A stretch of 64,000 nucleotides of DNA from JASBSR01 sp963847575 (GCA_963847575.1 CAWKAL010000110.1:1-64000), one strand, 5' to 3'; positions 9,149 to 18,059 are shown, numbered from the stretch's first letter. The notes: generated by a model not told the origin, from the letters alone. Made by a program: numbers and translations.

Positions 9149-9170
9149 CTGCTGTGATCATTCACAGCAG
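9149..9170 (-). promoter_or_regulatory. Perfect 9-bp hairpin in the prs-rplY gap
   Basis: CTGCTGTGA and TCACAGCAG form a perfect nine-pair stem with a four-base loop, just upstream of the terminator hairpin in the rplY leader. Two adjacent hairpins before a ribosomal protein gene suggest leader control, but no known motif was recognised. Confidence 0.5.
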
Positions 9171-9234
9171 GTTTCCGCACCCGCACCGGCGAATCTAAGC
9201 CGTGCAGGTCCAAAATTCTTTTCGATTCAATCAA

Positions 9235-10194
9235 TCAGTCGATATACATTTCGCTGACTGATTCTTCGTAATGTATACGTCGAATCGTTTCCGCCAGCAT
9301 GGTCGAAATCGACACCTGGCGGATACGACTGCAGGTCTTTGCTTCCTCGCTGAGCGGGATGGTGTCGGTCACCACCAGTTCATCGAGCATCGAGTTAGCG
9401 ATGTTTTCGATCGCATTGCCCGATAGTACCGGGTGGGTACAATACGCCGAAACACTCGCAGCGCCATGCTATTTTAACGCACTCGCGGCCTTGCACAGGG
9501 TGCCGGCGGTATCGACCAGGTCATCCACCAGCACACAATTCTTGCCTTCGACTTCACCGATAATGTTCATGATCTCGGCTACATTCGCCTTCGGGCGACG
9601 TTTGTCGATAATCGCCAGTTCGGCATCACCGAGGCGTTTTGCCAGCGCTCTCGCCCTGACCACGCCGCCGACATCCGGCGACACTACCAGCAGGTCCTGG
9701 AAACCTTTCTGCCAGACATCGGCCAGCAGGATCGGCGAGGCATAGACATTATCGATCGGTATATCAAAAAATCCCTGGATCTGGTCAGCATGCAGATCGA
9801 CGGTTAACAGCCGGTTTACTTTCACACTGGTCAGCATGTTCGCCACCACTTTCGCCGTGATCGGCACCCGCGCCGAACGCGGTTTTCTGTCCTGGCGTGA
9901 ATAGCCGTAATACGGTATCACTGCGGTAATGCGTTTCGCCGAGGCACGCCGCATGGCGTCGATCATCACGATCAGCTCCATCAGGTTGTCGTTGGTCGGC
10001 TGGCATGTCGGCTGGATCAGGAACACATCCCGGCCACGCACGTTTTCCATCACTTCGATGCAAATTTCGCCATCACTGAAGGTCTCGACACTGATTCTGC
10101 CCAGCGAGGTATTCAGATGCGACGCAATCTTCTGCGACAGCTCGGGATTAGCATTACCCGAAAATATTCTCAACCGGCTGTCTTCTTTGGTCAC
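9235..10194 (-). CDS. prs: Ribose-phosphate pyrophosphokinase Prs, with an in-frame amber codon
   Basis: The enzyme makes PRPP from ribose 5-phosphate and ATP. Family segments in order are RIFSGNANPELSQKIA, FSDGEICIEVMENVRG, YYGYSRQDRK, VVSPDVGGVVRARALAK and the PRPP loop VLVDDLVDTAGTL. The frame reaches a TAG at 9469-9471 (after KAASALK). The same frame then continues without shift through HGAASVSAYCTHPVLSG to SVSEMYID and a TGA at 9235. The TAG therefore replaces one sense codon where relatives have Glu or similar. The GTG at 10194 gives 319 codons, the normal length. prs is usually essential, so an intact gene is expected in the living cell. Confidence 0.93.
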
Positions 10195-10220
10195 GTCTGG
10201 TCTCGTCTGTGCTTCAAAAA

Positions 10221-10328
10221 TGGCTGGGTCGGGAGGATTTTCTCGCGCCTCCCACATTCACCAGATCACTGCGTAATTACCACTTTGCAATCCGGCACAT
10301 CTATTCTATATGGCTGGGCCGGGAGGAT
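10221..10328 (-). repeat. Two extra copies of the tRNA-Gln 3' end downstream of the tRNA
   Basis: The segments at 10221-10239 and 10311-10328 repeat the terminal ~18 bases of the tRNA-Gln gene including CCA. The second copy is part of a 40-base duplication (10289-10328 against 10470-10509, one mismatch) that also carries the tRNA's 3' flank. The spacer between holds a T-arm-like segment near 10420-10440 and a GATTTGC/GCAAATC hairpin. Confidence 0.85.
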
Positions 10329-10491
10329 GACTCGGGCGCCTGCCCTTCGCCCTGCGGGCCAGCCTTCGGCTGTTCTGATTTGCGCCAGGCAAATCAGTCG
10401 AACCTGTCTATTATTCCGGAGGTTCGAACCCTCCCGCATTACCAGATGTCTTCGTCTCAAACTCTTAGCAATCAGGCACATCTATTCTATA

Positions 10492-10566
10492 TGGCTGGGC
10501 CGGGAGGATTCGAACCTCCGAATGCCAGGATCAAAACCTGGTGCCTTACCGCTTGGCGACGGCCCA
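10492..10566 (-). tRNA. tRNA-Gln (TTG)
   Basis: On the minus strand the gene runs from TGGGCCG at 10566 to CGGCCCA-G-CCA at 10492. The D-arm is TCGCCAAGCGGTAAGGC. The anticodon arm is CCAGG-TTTTGAT-CCTGG with anticodon TTG, and the T-arm is GGAGG-TTCGAAT-CCTCC. Length is 75 bases including an encoded CCA. Its place between ispE and prs is the same as in Pseudomonas and relatives. Confidence 0.97.
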
Positions 10567-10650
10567 ATAATTCAAACTTGCTAACAACCAGCAGTCATAC
10601 ATGACTCACTGTGACTTGCCAGTTCAGGCTCGTCGGCCAGTCAACGCTAT

Positions 10651-10718
10651 CGAACCTCCGGATGCCAGGATCAAAACCTGGTGCCTTGCCCCAATATCAT
10701 AGAGCCGCGACGGCCCAA
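10651..10718 (-). pseudogene. Broken second tRNA-Gln copy
   Basis: On the minus strand TTGGGCCGTCGC (acceptor and start of the D-arm) is followed by about 19 foreign bases, then by the rest of the D-arm, a perfect anticodon arm with TTG, the variable loop and half a T-arm ending TTCGA. The 3' acceptor strand is missing. It cannot fold as a tRNA and looks like a partial duplication upstream of the working gene. Confidence 0.85.
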
Positions 10719-10732
10719 TAATATCTTGCTGC

Positions 10733-11593
10733 TTACGTGCCGTTCATGAAGCGTATCAACGGTGACTGGTTGCAGCCGCGGGCGACAAATGCATTCCAGT
10801 GGCCCTGCGCAGATGCCTTCAAGCGTTCATGAACAGCTACTGCGGCCTGGCGGTCTTCAAAACGTGCAAATACCGATGCCCCGGTGCCACTCATACGCGC
10901 ACTTGCGTAGCCATCAAGCCAGTCCAGCGCCTGTTTCACTTCGGGATACCTGGCCACCACCACGGGTGTGCAGACATTACCCCAGCTGCTGCTAAAAAGG
11001 TCGCGTATTTTGATTGCTGGGCTATCGCGTGTCAATTCAGATGCAGCAAAGATTTCAGCCGTAGACACCGATATTGCCGGCGTAATCACCAGGTACCAGG
11101 GCTGTTCCAGCTCGACCGGGGTCAGTTGCTCACCAATGCCTTCGGCAAAAGCCGCAAAGCCGTGCACAAACACCGGCACATCGGCGCCCAGTTTCAGGCC
11201 GATATTCGCCAGTTGCGTGTCAGTTAATCCTGTTTGCCAGAGGCGGTTGAGTGCATGCAGCGTGGTCGCCGCGTCCGAGCTGCCGCCCCCGAGGCCGCCG
11301 CCCATCGGCAGGCGCTTATCAATCTCGATTTCGACGCCTTTGCGACAACCCGCATGTGACTGTAACAGGCGCGCTGCGCGCACCGCCAGATCCTGAGACG
11401 GTGGAAATTGGGCATTTCCCCGGGTGCGGATAATTTCACCATCCTCGCGCAGCCGAAATTGCAGCTCATCACCAAAATCCAGAAACTGGAACAGGGTTTG
11501 TAGATTGTGATATCCATCGTCGCGGCGGCCAGTGATATGCAACATCAGGTTGAGCTTGGCCGGTGCTGGCCAGGCGCGTGCCGGCCCGGTCAC
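10733..11593 (-). CDS. ispE: 4-diphosphocytidyl-2-C-methyl-D-erythritol kinase IspE
   Basis: A GHMP-family kinase of the MEP isoprenoid pathway. Near the N-terminus is WPAPAKLNLMLHITGRR, and the ATP-binding glycine loop is PMGGGLGGGSSDAATTL. The C-terminal part has ARMSGTGASVFARF. The GTG at 11593 is chosen because it overlaps the lolB stop (GTGA) and gives 286 residues, the usual size. An ATG 13 codons earlier (11632) would overlap lolB by 43 bases. No clear Shine-Dalgarno marks either start, in keeping with translational coupling to lolB. Confidence 0.95.
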   Translation of the reverse strand: MTGPARAWPAPAKLNLMLHITGRRDDGYHNLQTLFQFLDFGDELQFRLREDGEIIRTRGNAQFPPSQDLAVRAARLLQSHAGCRKGVEIEIDKRLPMGGGLGGGSSDAATTLHALNRLWQTGLTDTQLANIGLKLGADVPVFVHGFAAFAEGIGEQLTPVELEQPWYLVITPAISVSTAEIFAASELTRDSPAIKIRDLFSSSWGNVCTPVVVARYPEVKQALDWLDGYASARMSGTGASVFARFEDRQAAVAVHERLKASAQGHWNAFVARGCNQSPLIRFMNGT

Positions 11594-12192
11594 GGCCGCG
11601 TTTCGAGAGCGGGTAAATCCTGAAACTGCCATGATCTGAGCAGCAGCCGCACCATCAGTTCCGGCTGGTCGGCACGCGAGAGATAAAATGCATGCGGTAG
11701 ATTATATTCTGCCTCGGGCCGGTAGCGCGTCATCTCTACCCGCCAGCCGAGTTGCTCGACAATATTTAGCTGGCCCTGCTCGTCCCATTGCAGGCGCGTA
11801 TCGCCTTCGGCGGGCAGGCCGCGCAGCCAGTAGTGCAGGCTGGCGAGTGGCAGGCGCACGCCGAGGCTCTGGCGAAACAGCTCGTCGGCATTGTCACTGG
11901 TGGATATCGAACCATCCGCATGGGTCAGGCGTACGCGGCGGCTATCACCCTGGATGAAATACGCCCCCTGGCCCATGGGTGCGATTAGCCGAATCTGGTA
12001 ATGCTCGCCCTGCTGGTTCCAGAATACATCCAGGCTGCCGCCCTGTTTCTCGGTCTGCACGCCCAGCCGCCCCTGGAGGTACCAGCTATCGATCGAACTG
12101 TTGCGGCTTTGCTGCGCAGCCCAGCTGGCAGGTGCCTGCGAGGTTTTGTCATGCACATGGCCGCAGGCGGATAGCGCTAAAACCCATGGCAA
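11590..12192 (-). CDS. lolB: Outer-membrane lipoprotein receptor LolB (start uncertain)
   Basis: LolB receives lipoproteins from LolA and inserts them into the outer membrane. The frame has a lipobox ALSAC, then DSWYLQGRLGVQ, GGSLDVFWNQQGEHYQIRL and LASLHYWLRGLP, typical of LolB. The first usable start codon in frame is a TTG at 12192, which leaves a very short signal peptide with no positive charge. Upstream in-frame codons encode Trp-Arg-Ala-Leu-Ile without ATG or GTG, back to a TGA that overlaps the end of the TPR gene. A rare start or a base error near the 5' end is likely. The context between a TPR gene and ispE supports the identity. Confidence 0.88.
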   Translation of the reverse strand: MPWVLALSACGHVHDKTSQAPASWAAQQSRNSSIDSWYLQGRLGVQTEKQGGSLDVFWNQQGEHYQIRLIAPMGQGAYFIQGDSRRVRLTHADGSISTSDNADELFRQSLGVRLPLASLHYWLRGLPAEGDTRLQWDEQGQLNIVEQLGWRVEMTRYRPEAEYNLPHAFYLSRADQPELMVRLLLRSWQFQDLPALETRP

Positions 12193-12240
12193 AATCAGCG
12201 CTCGCCAGCAGCACTGGCCGCGTTGGCTGGGTATTGAATT

Positions 12241-14001
12241 TCAAAATTTGAATCGTTTCAGGGTTTCGATCAGCACGGGGTGTTTGGCATCGAGTTCACG
12301 ACCGCGGGTCCAGACTTTGCGCGCCTTGTCCTGCTGATTGGATTTCCACAGCACTTCGCCATAGTGCGCGGCGATTTCAGCATCTTCGAGCTTGGTGAAT
12401 GCCATCTCCAGCCACTTCAGCGCTTCTTCCATCTTGCCAAGGCGATAACTTACCCAGCCGAGGCTGTCGAGAATGGCGGGATCATCCGGCACCAGTGCGG
12501 CCGCGCGTTTGATGTAATCCAGCGCCTCTTCCAGGCGTCCGGTACGATCAGCCAGGGTATAGCCCAGCGCGTTGAGTGCATTGACGTTTTCCGGTTCATT
12601 CGAGAGTACTTTCAGTAAATCGGTTTCCGTGATATCGATGCGGTCGACTTTTTCCGCGATGATGGCGCGCGCATAGAGCAGGTCTGGATCGTCCGGCTTC
12701 TGTATCAATACCCGGCTGAACATTTCGAAGCCTTCCTTGTATTTATGCAGGCTGCGTAATATTTCGCCCTGTGCAAGGTACACCCTGACCCGGTCCGACC
12801 ATTCGGTTTTCTGTTCGGCGAGCACTTCGAGCTGTTGCAGGCCTTCGCGTTCGCGGCCCAGCTGTGCAAACAGGCCGGCAATGCGCAGCCTGGAATCGAA
12901 TTCGTAATCACCGCTGGTCACCCGCAGGTAATACGAAATCGCGACCTTGGCTTTATCCCGGCTCTGCGCGATGCGCCCCAGGTAATAATTCGCCACGTCG
13001 ACTTTTTTATCCAGCTTGAGCAGCTTCTGCAGGTAATCATCGGCCTGGTCAAGTTCGCGGGTATCGATGTATAACAGGGCCAGGCTCAACAGCACATCCG
13101 GGTTTTCCGGCTGTTGCTGGTGCAGAATCAGAAACTGCTCGCGCGCGCCGACCAGGTCTTTTTGCTCGACCAGCATGCGCGCGTACTGCAGGCGTATCGA
13201 TGCGTTTTTGGGCGCTTGTCGCAACAGCTCGGCCATCACCGCGATGGCTTCATCCTGCCTGCCCTGAACACTGAGAATCCTGGATTTAATCAGGTGCACA
13301 TCATCCAGTGCAGGGTCCTGGGCCAGCACCCTGTCGAGCAGCGCGAGCGCGGCATCATAGTGTTCCAGCTGGGCCTCGTAGCGCGCCTGCAGCGCCAGCA
13401 TGTGCAGGTTGGTGTCATCTTGCTGGTTGAGTACCGCCAGTATCGCCAGTGCAGTCTCGGTATCGGTTTCTTTCTGCAGCATGGTCTTGACTGCGAGCGC
13501 GCGGGTGCGGTCATCATCGGATTCGCGTTCGAGAATTTTTTGTATGGAGACCGCTGCCTGCTCGGGCTGCTTCAGCTTGACGTAGGTGGTGGCATACATG
13601 CGGTCGATTTCCGCGTCCGCAGGATCGAGTGCCTGCCAGCGTTCGAGCAGCTTGAGGCCCTGCTGGTAATCACCCGCGTAAATTGCAATATAGGTGGCAC
13701 GCGCGGCCACCCGGCTATCATCAGTGTCAGCCGCGGCCTTGCTGTAAAACGCGGTCGCGGTTTTGAGGTCGCCGGTATTGCCGGCGAATTCTGCTGCCAG
13801 CAGCTCGTACAACAGGTCACCGCTTAATGCCTGGCCGGCATCGGACGCCGCGGTCCTGGCCGTGGCAGATTTTGTACCCTGGCCAGCACAGCCGCCGACA
13901 ATCGCTGTGATTGCGGCCAGCAGCAAGGCCAGTGCGCACAGGTTTAAGCCGGATCGCCGCGGTGGCGGTACCTCAATGGATGTATATGTATGCTGATTCA
14001 T
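12241..14001 (-). CDS. Large TPR-repeat lipoprotein
   Basis: The 586-residue product has a hydrophobic segment at about 20-38 ending in the lipobox IVGGC, then tetratricopeptide repeats through most of its length (for example AATFYSKAA-like and LNALGYTLADRTGRLEEALDYIKRA units near the C-terminus). It is the equivalent of the conserved TPR protein encoded between hemA and lolB in Pseudomonas. The lipobox predicts membrane anchoring and the repeats predict protein binding. The exact role is not known to me. It is divergent from hemA and the first gene of the block leading to lolB. Confidence 0.85.
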   Translation of the reverse strand: MNQHTYTSIEVPPPRRSGLNLCALALLLAAITAIVGGCAGQGTKSATARTAASDAGQALSGDLLYELLAAEFAGNTGDLKTATAFYSKAAADTDDSRVAARATYIAIYAGDYQQGLKLLERWQALDPADAEIDRMYATTYVKLKQPEQAAVSIQKILERESDDDRTRALAVKTMLQKETDTETALAILAVLNQQDDTNLHMLALQARYEAQLEHYDAALALLDRVLAQDPALDDVHLIKSRILSVQGRQDEAIAVMAELLRQAPKNASIRLQYARMLVEQKDLVGAREQFLILHQQQPENPDVLLSLALLYIDTRELDQADDYLQKLLKLDKKVDVANYYLGRIAQSRDKAKVAISYYLRVTSGDYEFDSRLRIAGLFAQLGREREGLQQLEVLAEQKTEWSDRVRVYLAQGEILRSLHKYKEGFEMFSRVLIQKPDDPDLLYARAIIAEKVDRIDITETDLLKVLSNEPENVNALNALGYTLADRTGRLEEALDYIKRAAALVPDDPAILDSLGWVSYRLGKMEEALKWLEMAFTKLEDAEIAAHYGEVLWKSNQQDKARKVWTRGRELDAKHPVLIETLKRFKF

Positions 14002-14146
14002 CTGGTAAATATAACGTATTTTTAGCGCCGAGCTTTATTGTATCGTGCAAATGCACAACACTGTATATTTCATGTTAGCAGCAGAGCTTGAGTTCAACCC
14101 ATGCATACCGCAAAATTAGCCGTTTTCTCGCCAGCCTTAGCACCCT

Positions 14147-15421
14147 ATGTCCAATAGCCCGCCAGGCCTCTTTACCCTGGGTCTTAATCACAAAACCGCG
14201 CCGGTGGAGTTGCGCGAACGGCTGGCGTTCACCCCGCAAACCCTGCCCGAAGCGCTGGTCAGCCTGTCGCGCCTGCCGGGCGTGGCGGAAGCGGCGATTT
14301 TATCCACCTGCAATCGCACTGAACTCTATTGCACGGTTTCAGAGCTTAATGATCAGGCGCTGGTCGAATGGTTCAGTCAGTTTCATGGGCTTGATGCAAA
14401 GTCGTTGCAGGGCCATCTCTATAATTACGACCACGAAGCCACGGTACGGCACGCCATGGAAGTCGCCAGCGGGCTGGATTCGATGGTGCTGGGCGAGCCC
14501 CAGATCACCGGGCAAATGAAAGAAGCCTATTCCATGGCCAGCCACCAGGGCACCATCGGTCCGTTACTGGGCAAGTTGTTTCAGCACGCGTTTGCCGTCG
14601 CCAAGCAGGTGCGCACCGATACCGCGATAGGTTCCAGCCCGGTGTCTGTCGCGTTTGCCGCGGTCAGCCTGGCCAAGCAGATTTTTGGCGAGCTGGAAAA
14701 TTCCACCGCGCTGCTGATCGGCGCAGGCGATACCATCGAACTTACCGCGCGGCATCTACACGCGCACGGGATTCGCCACATGATTGTGGCCAACCGCAGT
14801 GTTGAACGCGCGCAAAACCTGGCAGACCTGTTCAATGGCGAAGCCATCGGCCTGCAGCATATCGGCGAACACCTGCACCGTGCGGATATCGTGATTGCCT
14901 CCACCGCCAGCCCCCTGCCCATCCTCGGCAAGGGCACGGTTGAACGCGCGCTTAAAGTGCGCCGCCATGAGCCTATCTTCATGGTCGACCTCGCGGTGCC
15001 GCGCGATGTCGAACCCGAAGTCAATACGCTCGATGATGTCTACCTCTACAGTGTCGATGATTTACAGGCCGTGATCGACGAGAACCTGCAATCGCGCATC
15101 CAGGCGGCGGAACAGGCGCGCGATATTATCGAAGAGCAGGTCAGCCAGTACCTGGTGTGGCAACACTCGCTCGGTGCCGTCGACGTGATATCCGAAATCC
15201 GCAGCAACACCCAGATGCTAAGCCAGCAGGTGCTGGAAAAAGCCCTGAAGCAGCTCGCCGCCGGCCAGTCACCCGAACAGGCGATGGAATTTCTCGCCCA
15301 CAGCCTGACCAACAAGTTTCTGCATCAGCCCTGCACCCGGCTGCGCCAGGCCAGCCACCACGAACAGGAAGAACTGTTACGCACCGCTCGCCAGCTGTTT
15401 TTTGACAACACCGAAAACTAA
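14147..15421 (+). CDS. hemA: Glutamyl-tRNA reductase HemA
   Basis: A 424-residue enzyme starting the C5 route to haem: it reduces glutamyl-tRNA to glutamate-1-semialdehyde. It shows FTLGLNHKTAPVELRERLAF, the catalytic cysteine in ILSTCNRTELYC, the NADPH-binding LIGAGDTIELTARHL and a helical dimerisation tail. A highly conserved MVLGEPQITGQ segment is also present. The start is ATG 14147. The gene is divergent from the TPR lipoprotein and 50 bases upstream of prfA, the common hemA-prfA-prmC order. Confidence 0.97.
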   Translation: MSNSPPGLFTLGLNHKTAPVELRERLAFTPQTLPEALVSLSRLPGVAEAAILSTCNRTELYCTVSELNDQALVEWFSQFHGLDAKSLQGHLYNYDHEATVRHAMEVASGLDSMVLGEPQITGQMKEAYSMASHQGTIGPLLGKLFQHAFAVAKQVRTDTAIGSSPVSVAFAAVSLAKQIFGELENSTALLIGAGDTIELTARHLHAHGIRHMIVANRSVERAQNLADLFNGEAIGLQHIGEHLHRADIVIASTASPLPILGKGTVERALKVRRHEPIFMVDLAVPRDVEPEVNTLDDVYLYSVDDLQAVIDENLQSRIQAAEQARDIIEEQVSQYLVWQHSLGAVDVISEIRSNTQMLSQQVLEKALKQLAAGQSPEQAMEFLAHSLTNKFLHQPCTRLRQASHHEQEELLRTARQLFFDNTEN

Positions 15422-15471
15422 AGACTGTAAACTCGCCATCCTGCCTGCCGGCAGTGCAGCGCGAAACTAGC

Positions 15472-16557
15472 ATGAAAGACTCCATACACAACAAGCTCAA
15501 CCGATTGCTCGACCGCCACGAAGAAGTGTCCGGGTTGCTGTCAGAAGCAGACGTCATTTCAGACCAGAACAAGTTTCGCGAGCTGTCGCGCGAGTATTCA
15601 CAGCTCGAACCGGTCGTTAACAGTTTTCGCGACTATCAGAAAACCCAGGACGATCTTGCCGCGGCCGAGGAAATGTTGCGCGACGACGACCCCGAAGTGC
15701 GCGACATGGCGAAAGAAGAAGCCAGCACGAATAACGAACGCCTGGCTGCGCTCGAACTCGAACTGCAAAAACAGCTGCTACCAACAGACCCGCACGATAA
15801 CAGCAACATCTTTCTCGAAATTCGTGCTGGCACCGGCGGTGACGAAGCCGCAATTTTTGCCGGCGACCTGTTCCGCATGTATTCGCGTTATGCAGAACTC
15901 AAGCACTGGCAGGTTGAAATCATTAACCAGAACGCCGGCGAGCACGGGGGTTACAAGGAAATTATCGCGCGCATTATCGGCAACGGTGCTTATTCAAGGA
16001 TGAAATTCGAATCCGGTGCGCACCGCGTACAACGCGTGCCCGAAACCGAATCACAGGGGCGCGTGCACACCTCGGCGGCGACGGTGGCAATCATGCCCGA
16101 AGTCGATGACGTCGAGCAGATCGAAATCAACCCGGCTGACCTGCGTATCGACACCTACCGCGCGTCCGGCGCCGGCGGTCAGCATGTCAACAAAACCGAT
16201 TCTGCAGTGCGTCTTACCCACATACCCACCGGCACCGTGGTCGAATGCCAGGACGAACGTTCGCAACACAAGAACAAGGCGCGTGCGATGTCCTTGTTAC
16301 AGGCACGCATCATGGACGCCAAAATCGAAAAGCAACGCAGTGAACAGGCGCAGACACGAAAATCACTTGTCGGCAGTGGTGATCGCTCAGAGCGCATCCG
16401 CACCTACAATTTCCCGCAGGGCCGCGTCACTGACCATCGTATTAACCTCACGCTGTACAAGCTCGATGAATTTGTCGGCGGCAACATCGACCAGGTGATT
16501 GACCCGCTGATCAATGAATACCAGGCTGAGCAGCTGGCACAGCTCGCCGACCTGTAA
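15472..16557 (+). CDS. prfA: Peptide chain release factor 1
   Basis: The 361-residue factor reads UAA and UAG. It has the GGQ catalytic loop (SGAGGQHVNKTDS) and the codon-recognition PxT segment RVPETESQGR, which marks RF1 rather than RF2. The start ATG 15472 (MKDSIHNKLNRLLDR) is preferred over a GTG six codons earlier. It is followed at once by prmC, the methyltransferase that modifies the GGQ glutamine. An RF1 that looks fully functional argues against natural reading of the TAG inside prs. Confidence 0.97.
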   Translation: MKDSIHNKLNRLLDRHEEVSGLLSEADVISDQNKFRELSREYSQLEPVVNSFRDYQKTQDDLAAAEEMLRDDDPEVRDMAKEEASTNNERLAALELELQKQLLPTDPHDNSNIFLEIRAGTGGDEAAIFAGDLFRMYSRYAELKHWQVEIINQNAGEHGGYKEIIARIIGNGAYSRMKFESGAHRVQRVPETESQGRVHTSAATVAIMPEVDDVEQIEINPADLRIDTYRASGAGGQHVNKTDSAVRLTHIPTGTVVECQDERSQHKNKARAMSLLQARIMDAKIEKQRSEQAQTRKSLVGSGDRSERIRTYNFPQGRVTDHRINLTLYKLDEFVGGNIDQVIDPLINEYQAEQLAQLADL

Positions 16558-16558
16558 G

Positions 16559-17404
16559 GTGGCGACTATTTCCGAGCTGCTGAAACAGGCCGGCAGCACG
16601 CTGAAAAACTCAGCCGACGCGAGAATTGATGCCGAGGCACTGTTGTGCCACGTGCTGCAATGTGACCGCAGCTGGCTGTATACCTGGCCGGAAAAAATCA
16701 TCAATACCGCACAGGTGGAACAATTTACCTCCCTGGTCAGCGAACGCGCTCGCGGCACGCCGGTGGCTTATCTCACAGGTAAACGTGAATTCTGGTCGCT
16801 GGCTTTTGAAGTCACGCCAGACACATTAATTCCACGCCCCGAGACCGAGCTGCTGGTGGAAACCCTATTGCAGAAGTTCACCGCAGAGCATCTCGAAGTA
16901 CTCGATCTGGGTACCGGCTGCGGTGCGATTGCAATTGCGCTGGCACATGCAAGGCCACGCTGGCAGCTTACCGCGACCGATGTTTCCAGTGCAGCGCTGG
17001 AGGTAGCACGGCGTAATGCTGTTCGAAACTCGTTACATAACCTGCGCCTGTTACACAGTGACTGGTTCGAAAACCTCGGCAATCAACGCTTCGATGTTAT
17101 CGTCAGCAACCCGCCCTACATCGCCGAGAGTGATGTGCATCTTGCCCAGGGCGATGTGCGTTTTGAACCGCAGGGCGCACTGCGCTCCGGCAGCCAGGGG
17201 CTGGATGACATTCAGTATCTTTGCGCACATGCAAGCGGGCACCTGCATCCGTCGGGCTGGTTTTTTTGCGAGCACGGATATGATCAGAAAGCCGCAGTTA
17301 AACAGTGCTTCGAGCAGAACGGCTTTAGCACTATTGTGCAGCTTGAAGACCTTGCCGGTCTGCCACGCGTGACCGGCGGGCGAATCCACCGGGGCGAAGC
17401 TTAA
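16559..17404 (+). CDS. prmC: Release-factor glutamine methyltransferase PrmC (HemK)
   Basis: A 281-residue SAM-dependent methyltransferase. The N-terminal helical domain binds release factors, then VLDLGTGCGAIAIALA (SAM motif I) and VSNPPYIAESD (the NPPY catalytic motif) follow. It methylates the Gln of the GGQ loop in RF1 and RF2. The GTG at 16559, two bases after the prfA stop, gives the usual length. An ATG inside prfA (16514) would add residues without family similarity. The tight spacing implies coupling to prfA. Confidence 0.95.
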   Translation: MATISELLKQAGSTLKNSADARIDAEALLCHVLQCDRSWLYTWPEKIINTAQVEQFTSLVSERARGTPVAYLTGKREFWSLAFEVTPDTLIPRPETELLVETLLQKFTAEHLEVLDLGTGCGAIAIALAHARPRWQLTATDVSSAALEVARRNAVRNSLHNLRLLHSDWFENLGNQRFDVIVSNPPYIAESDVHLAQGDVRFEPQGALRSGSQGLDDIQYLCAHASGHLHPSGWFFCEHGYDQKAAVKQCFEQNGFSTIVQLEDLAGLPRVTGGRIHRGEA

Positions 17405-17537
17405 ATTGCCGGGCTGTTTTATTTTCCAGGATCGCTATCAATATTTAGATAATCAGCAGCGATTTGCAGGAAAACAGTCTGTCGGCAACAACCACACAGT
17501 TCTTGCGTTTATGTCTCAGCAGCGCTAGATTCAATCT

Positions 17538-17924
17538 ATGCAAATTTGTCGTGATGTCATCAAAACCCGTGAGCTGCAGTTTTTATCAAAACTGCCGGGC
17601 GTCGATGAAGCTGAAAAAGCGCGCCGCCTGCTCAGCGGTGTGAAAGGCATCGAGGGCGTCAAGCTGATTCGCGTCGGTCACTTAAGCCTGCGTTACGATG
17701 TTCGAATGCTGACCCTGCAAATGATCGAGTCTGCTTTACGCGACGTCGGCTTCTTTCTCGATAACCGGCTGACGACACGTATCCAGCGCAGCCTGTTTGC
17801 CTATTGCGAAGATGCCCAGCGTGCCAGCCTGGGTGTTGAACATGATCCAGAGCATGTGATCTTTTCCCACCACGATAGCGCCACGCACGATCCCCGCCCG
17901 CACAACTGGCGAAACTATATTTAA
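17538..17924 (+). CDS. Small conserved-looking protein with an HMA-like fold, no metal motif
   Basis: The 128-residue product has no signal peptide or membrane segment. Residues about 12-70 (LSKLPGVDEAEKARRLLSGV, then IEGVKLIRVGHLSLRYDV and ALRDVGFFLDN) follow the beta-alpha-beta order of heavy-metal-associated or ferredoxin-like domains. They lack the CxxC that binds metal. The C-terminal 45 residues are rich in His, Asp and Arg. It lies between prmC and moeB on the same strand with gaps of about 130 bases each side. I do not recognise a named family, and the fold is a guess from the pattern. Confidence 0.6.
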   Translation: MQICRDVIKTRELQFLSKLPGVDEAEKARRLLSGVKGIEGVKLIRVGHLSLRYDVRMLTLQMIESALRDVGFFLDNRLTTRIQRSLFAYCEDAQRASLGVEHDPEHVIFSHHDSATHDPRPHNWRNYI

Positions 17925-18059
17925 ATAGCCGGATTGGTCGGATTAATGGTCGGATTTTAATGGTCGACAGTCACAGCGTGTAGTTTCACTGCACACTGAC
18001 ACATTTCATGCTGCCCTACCCGGCAACACAATTCACTCCCGCTCAAGTAAACTTGGCCC

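Noticed and set aside
9469..9471. TAG in prs as pyrrolysine or programmed read-through
   Set aside because: No pyl genes or read-through context seen; RF1 looks normal and other genes end normally, so a base error is simpler.
13114..13827. A 237-residue plus-strand frame opposite the TPR gene
   Set aside because: It lies wholly opposite a well-supported TPR lipoprotein and shows no recognisable domain, only composition expected of an antisense frame.
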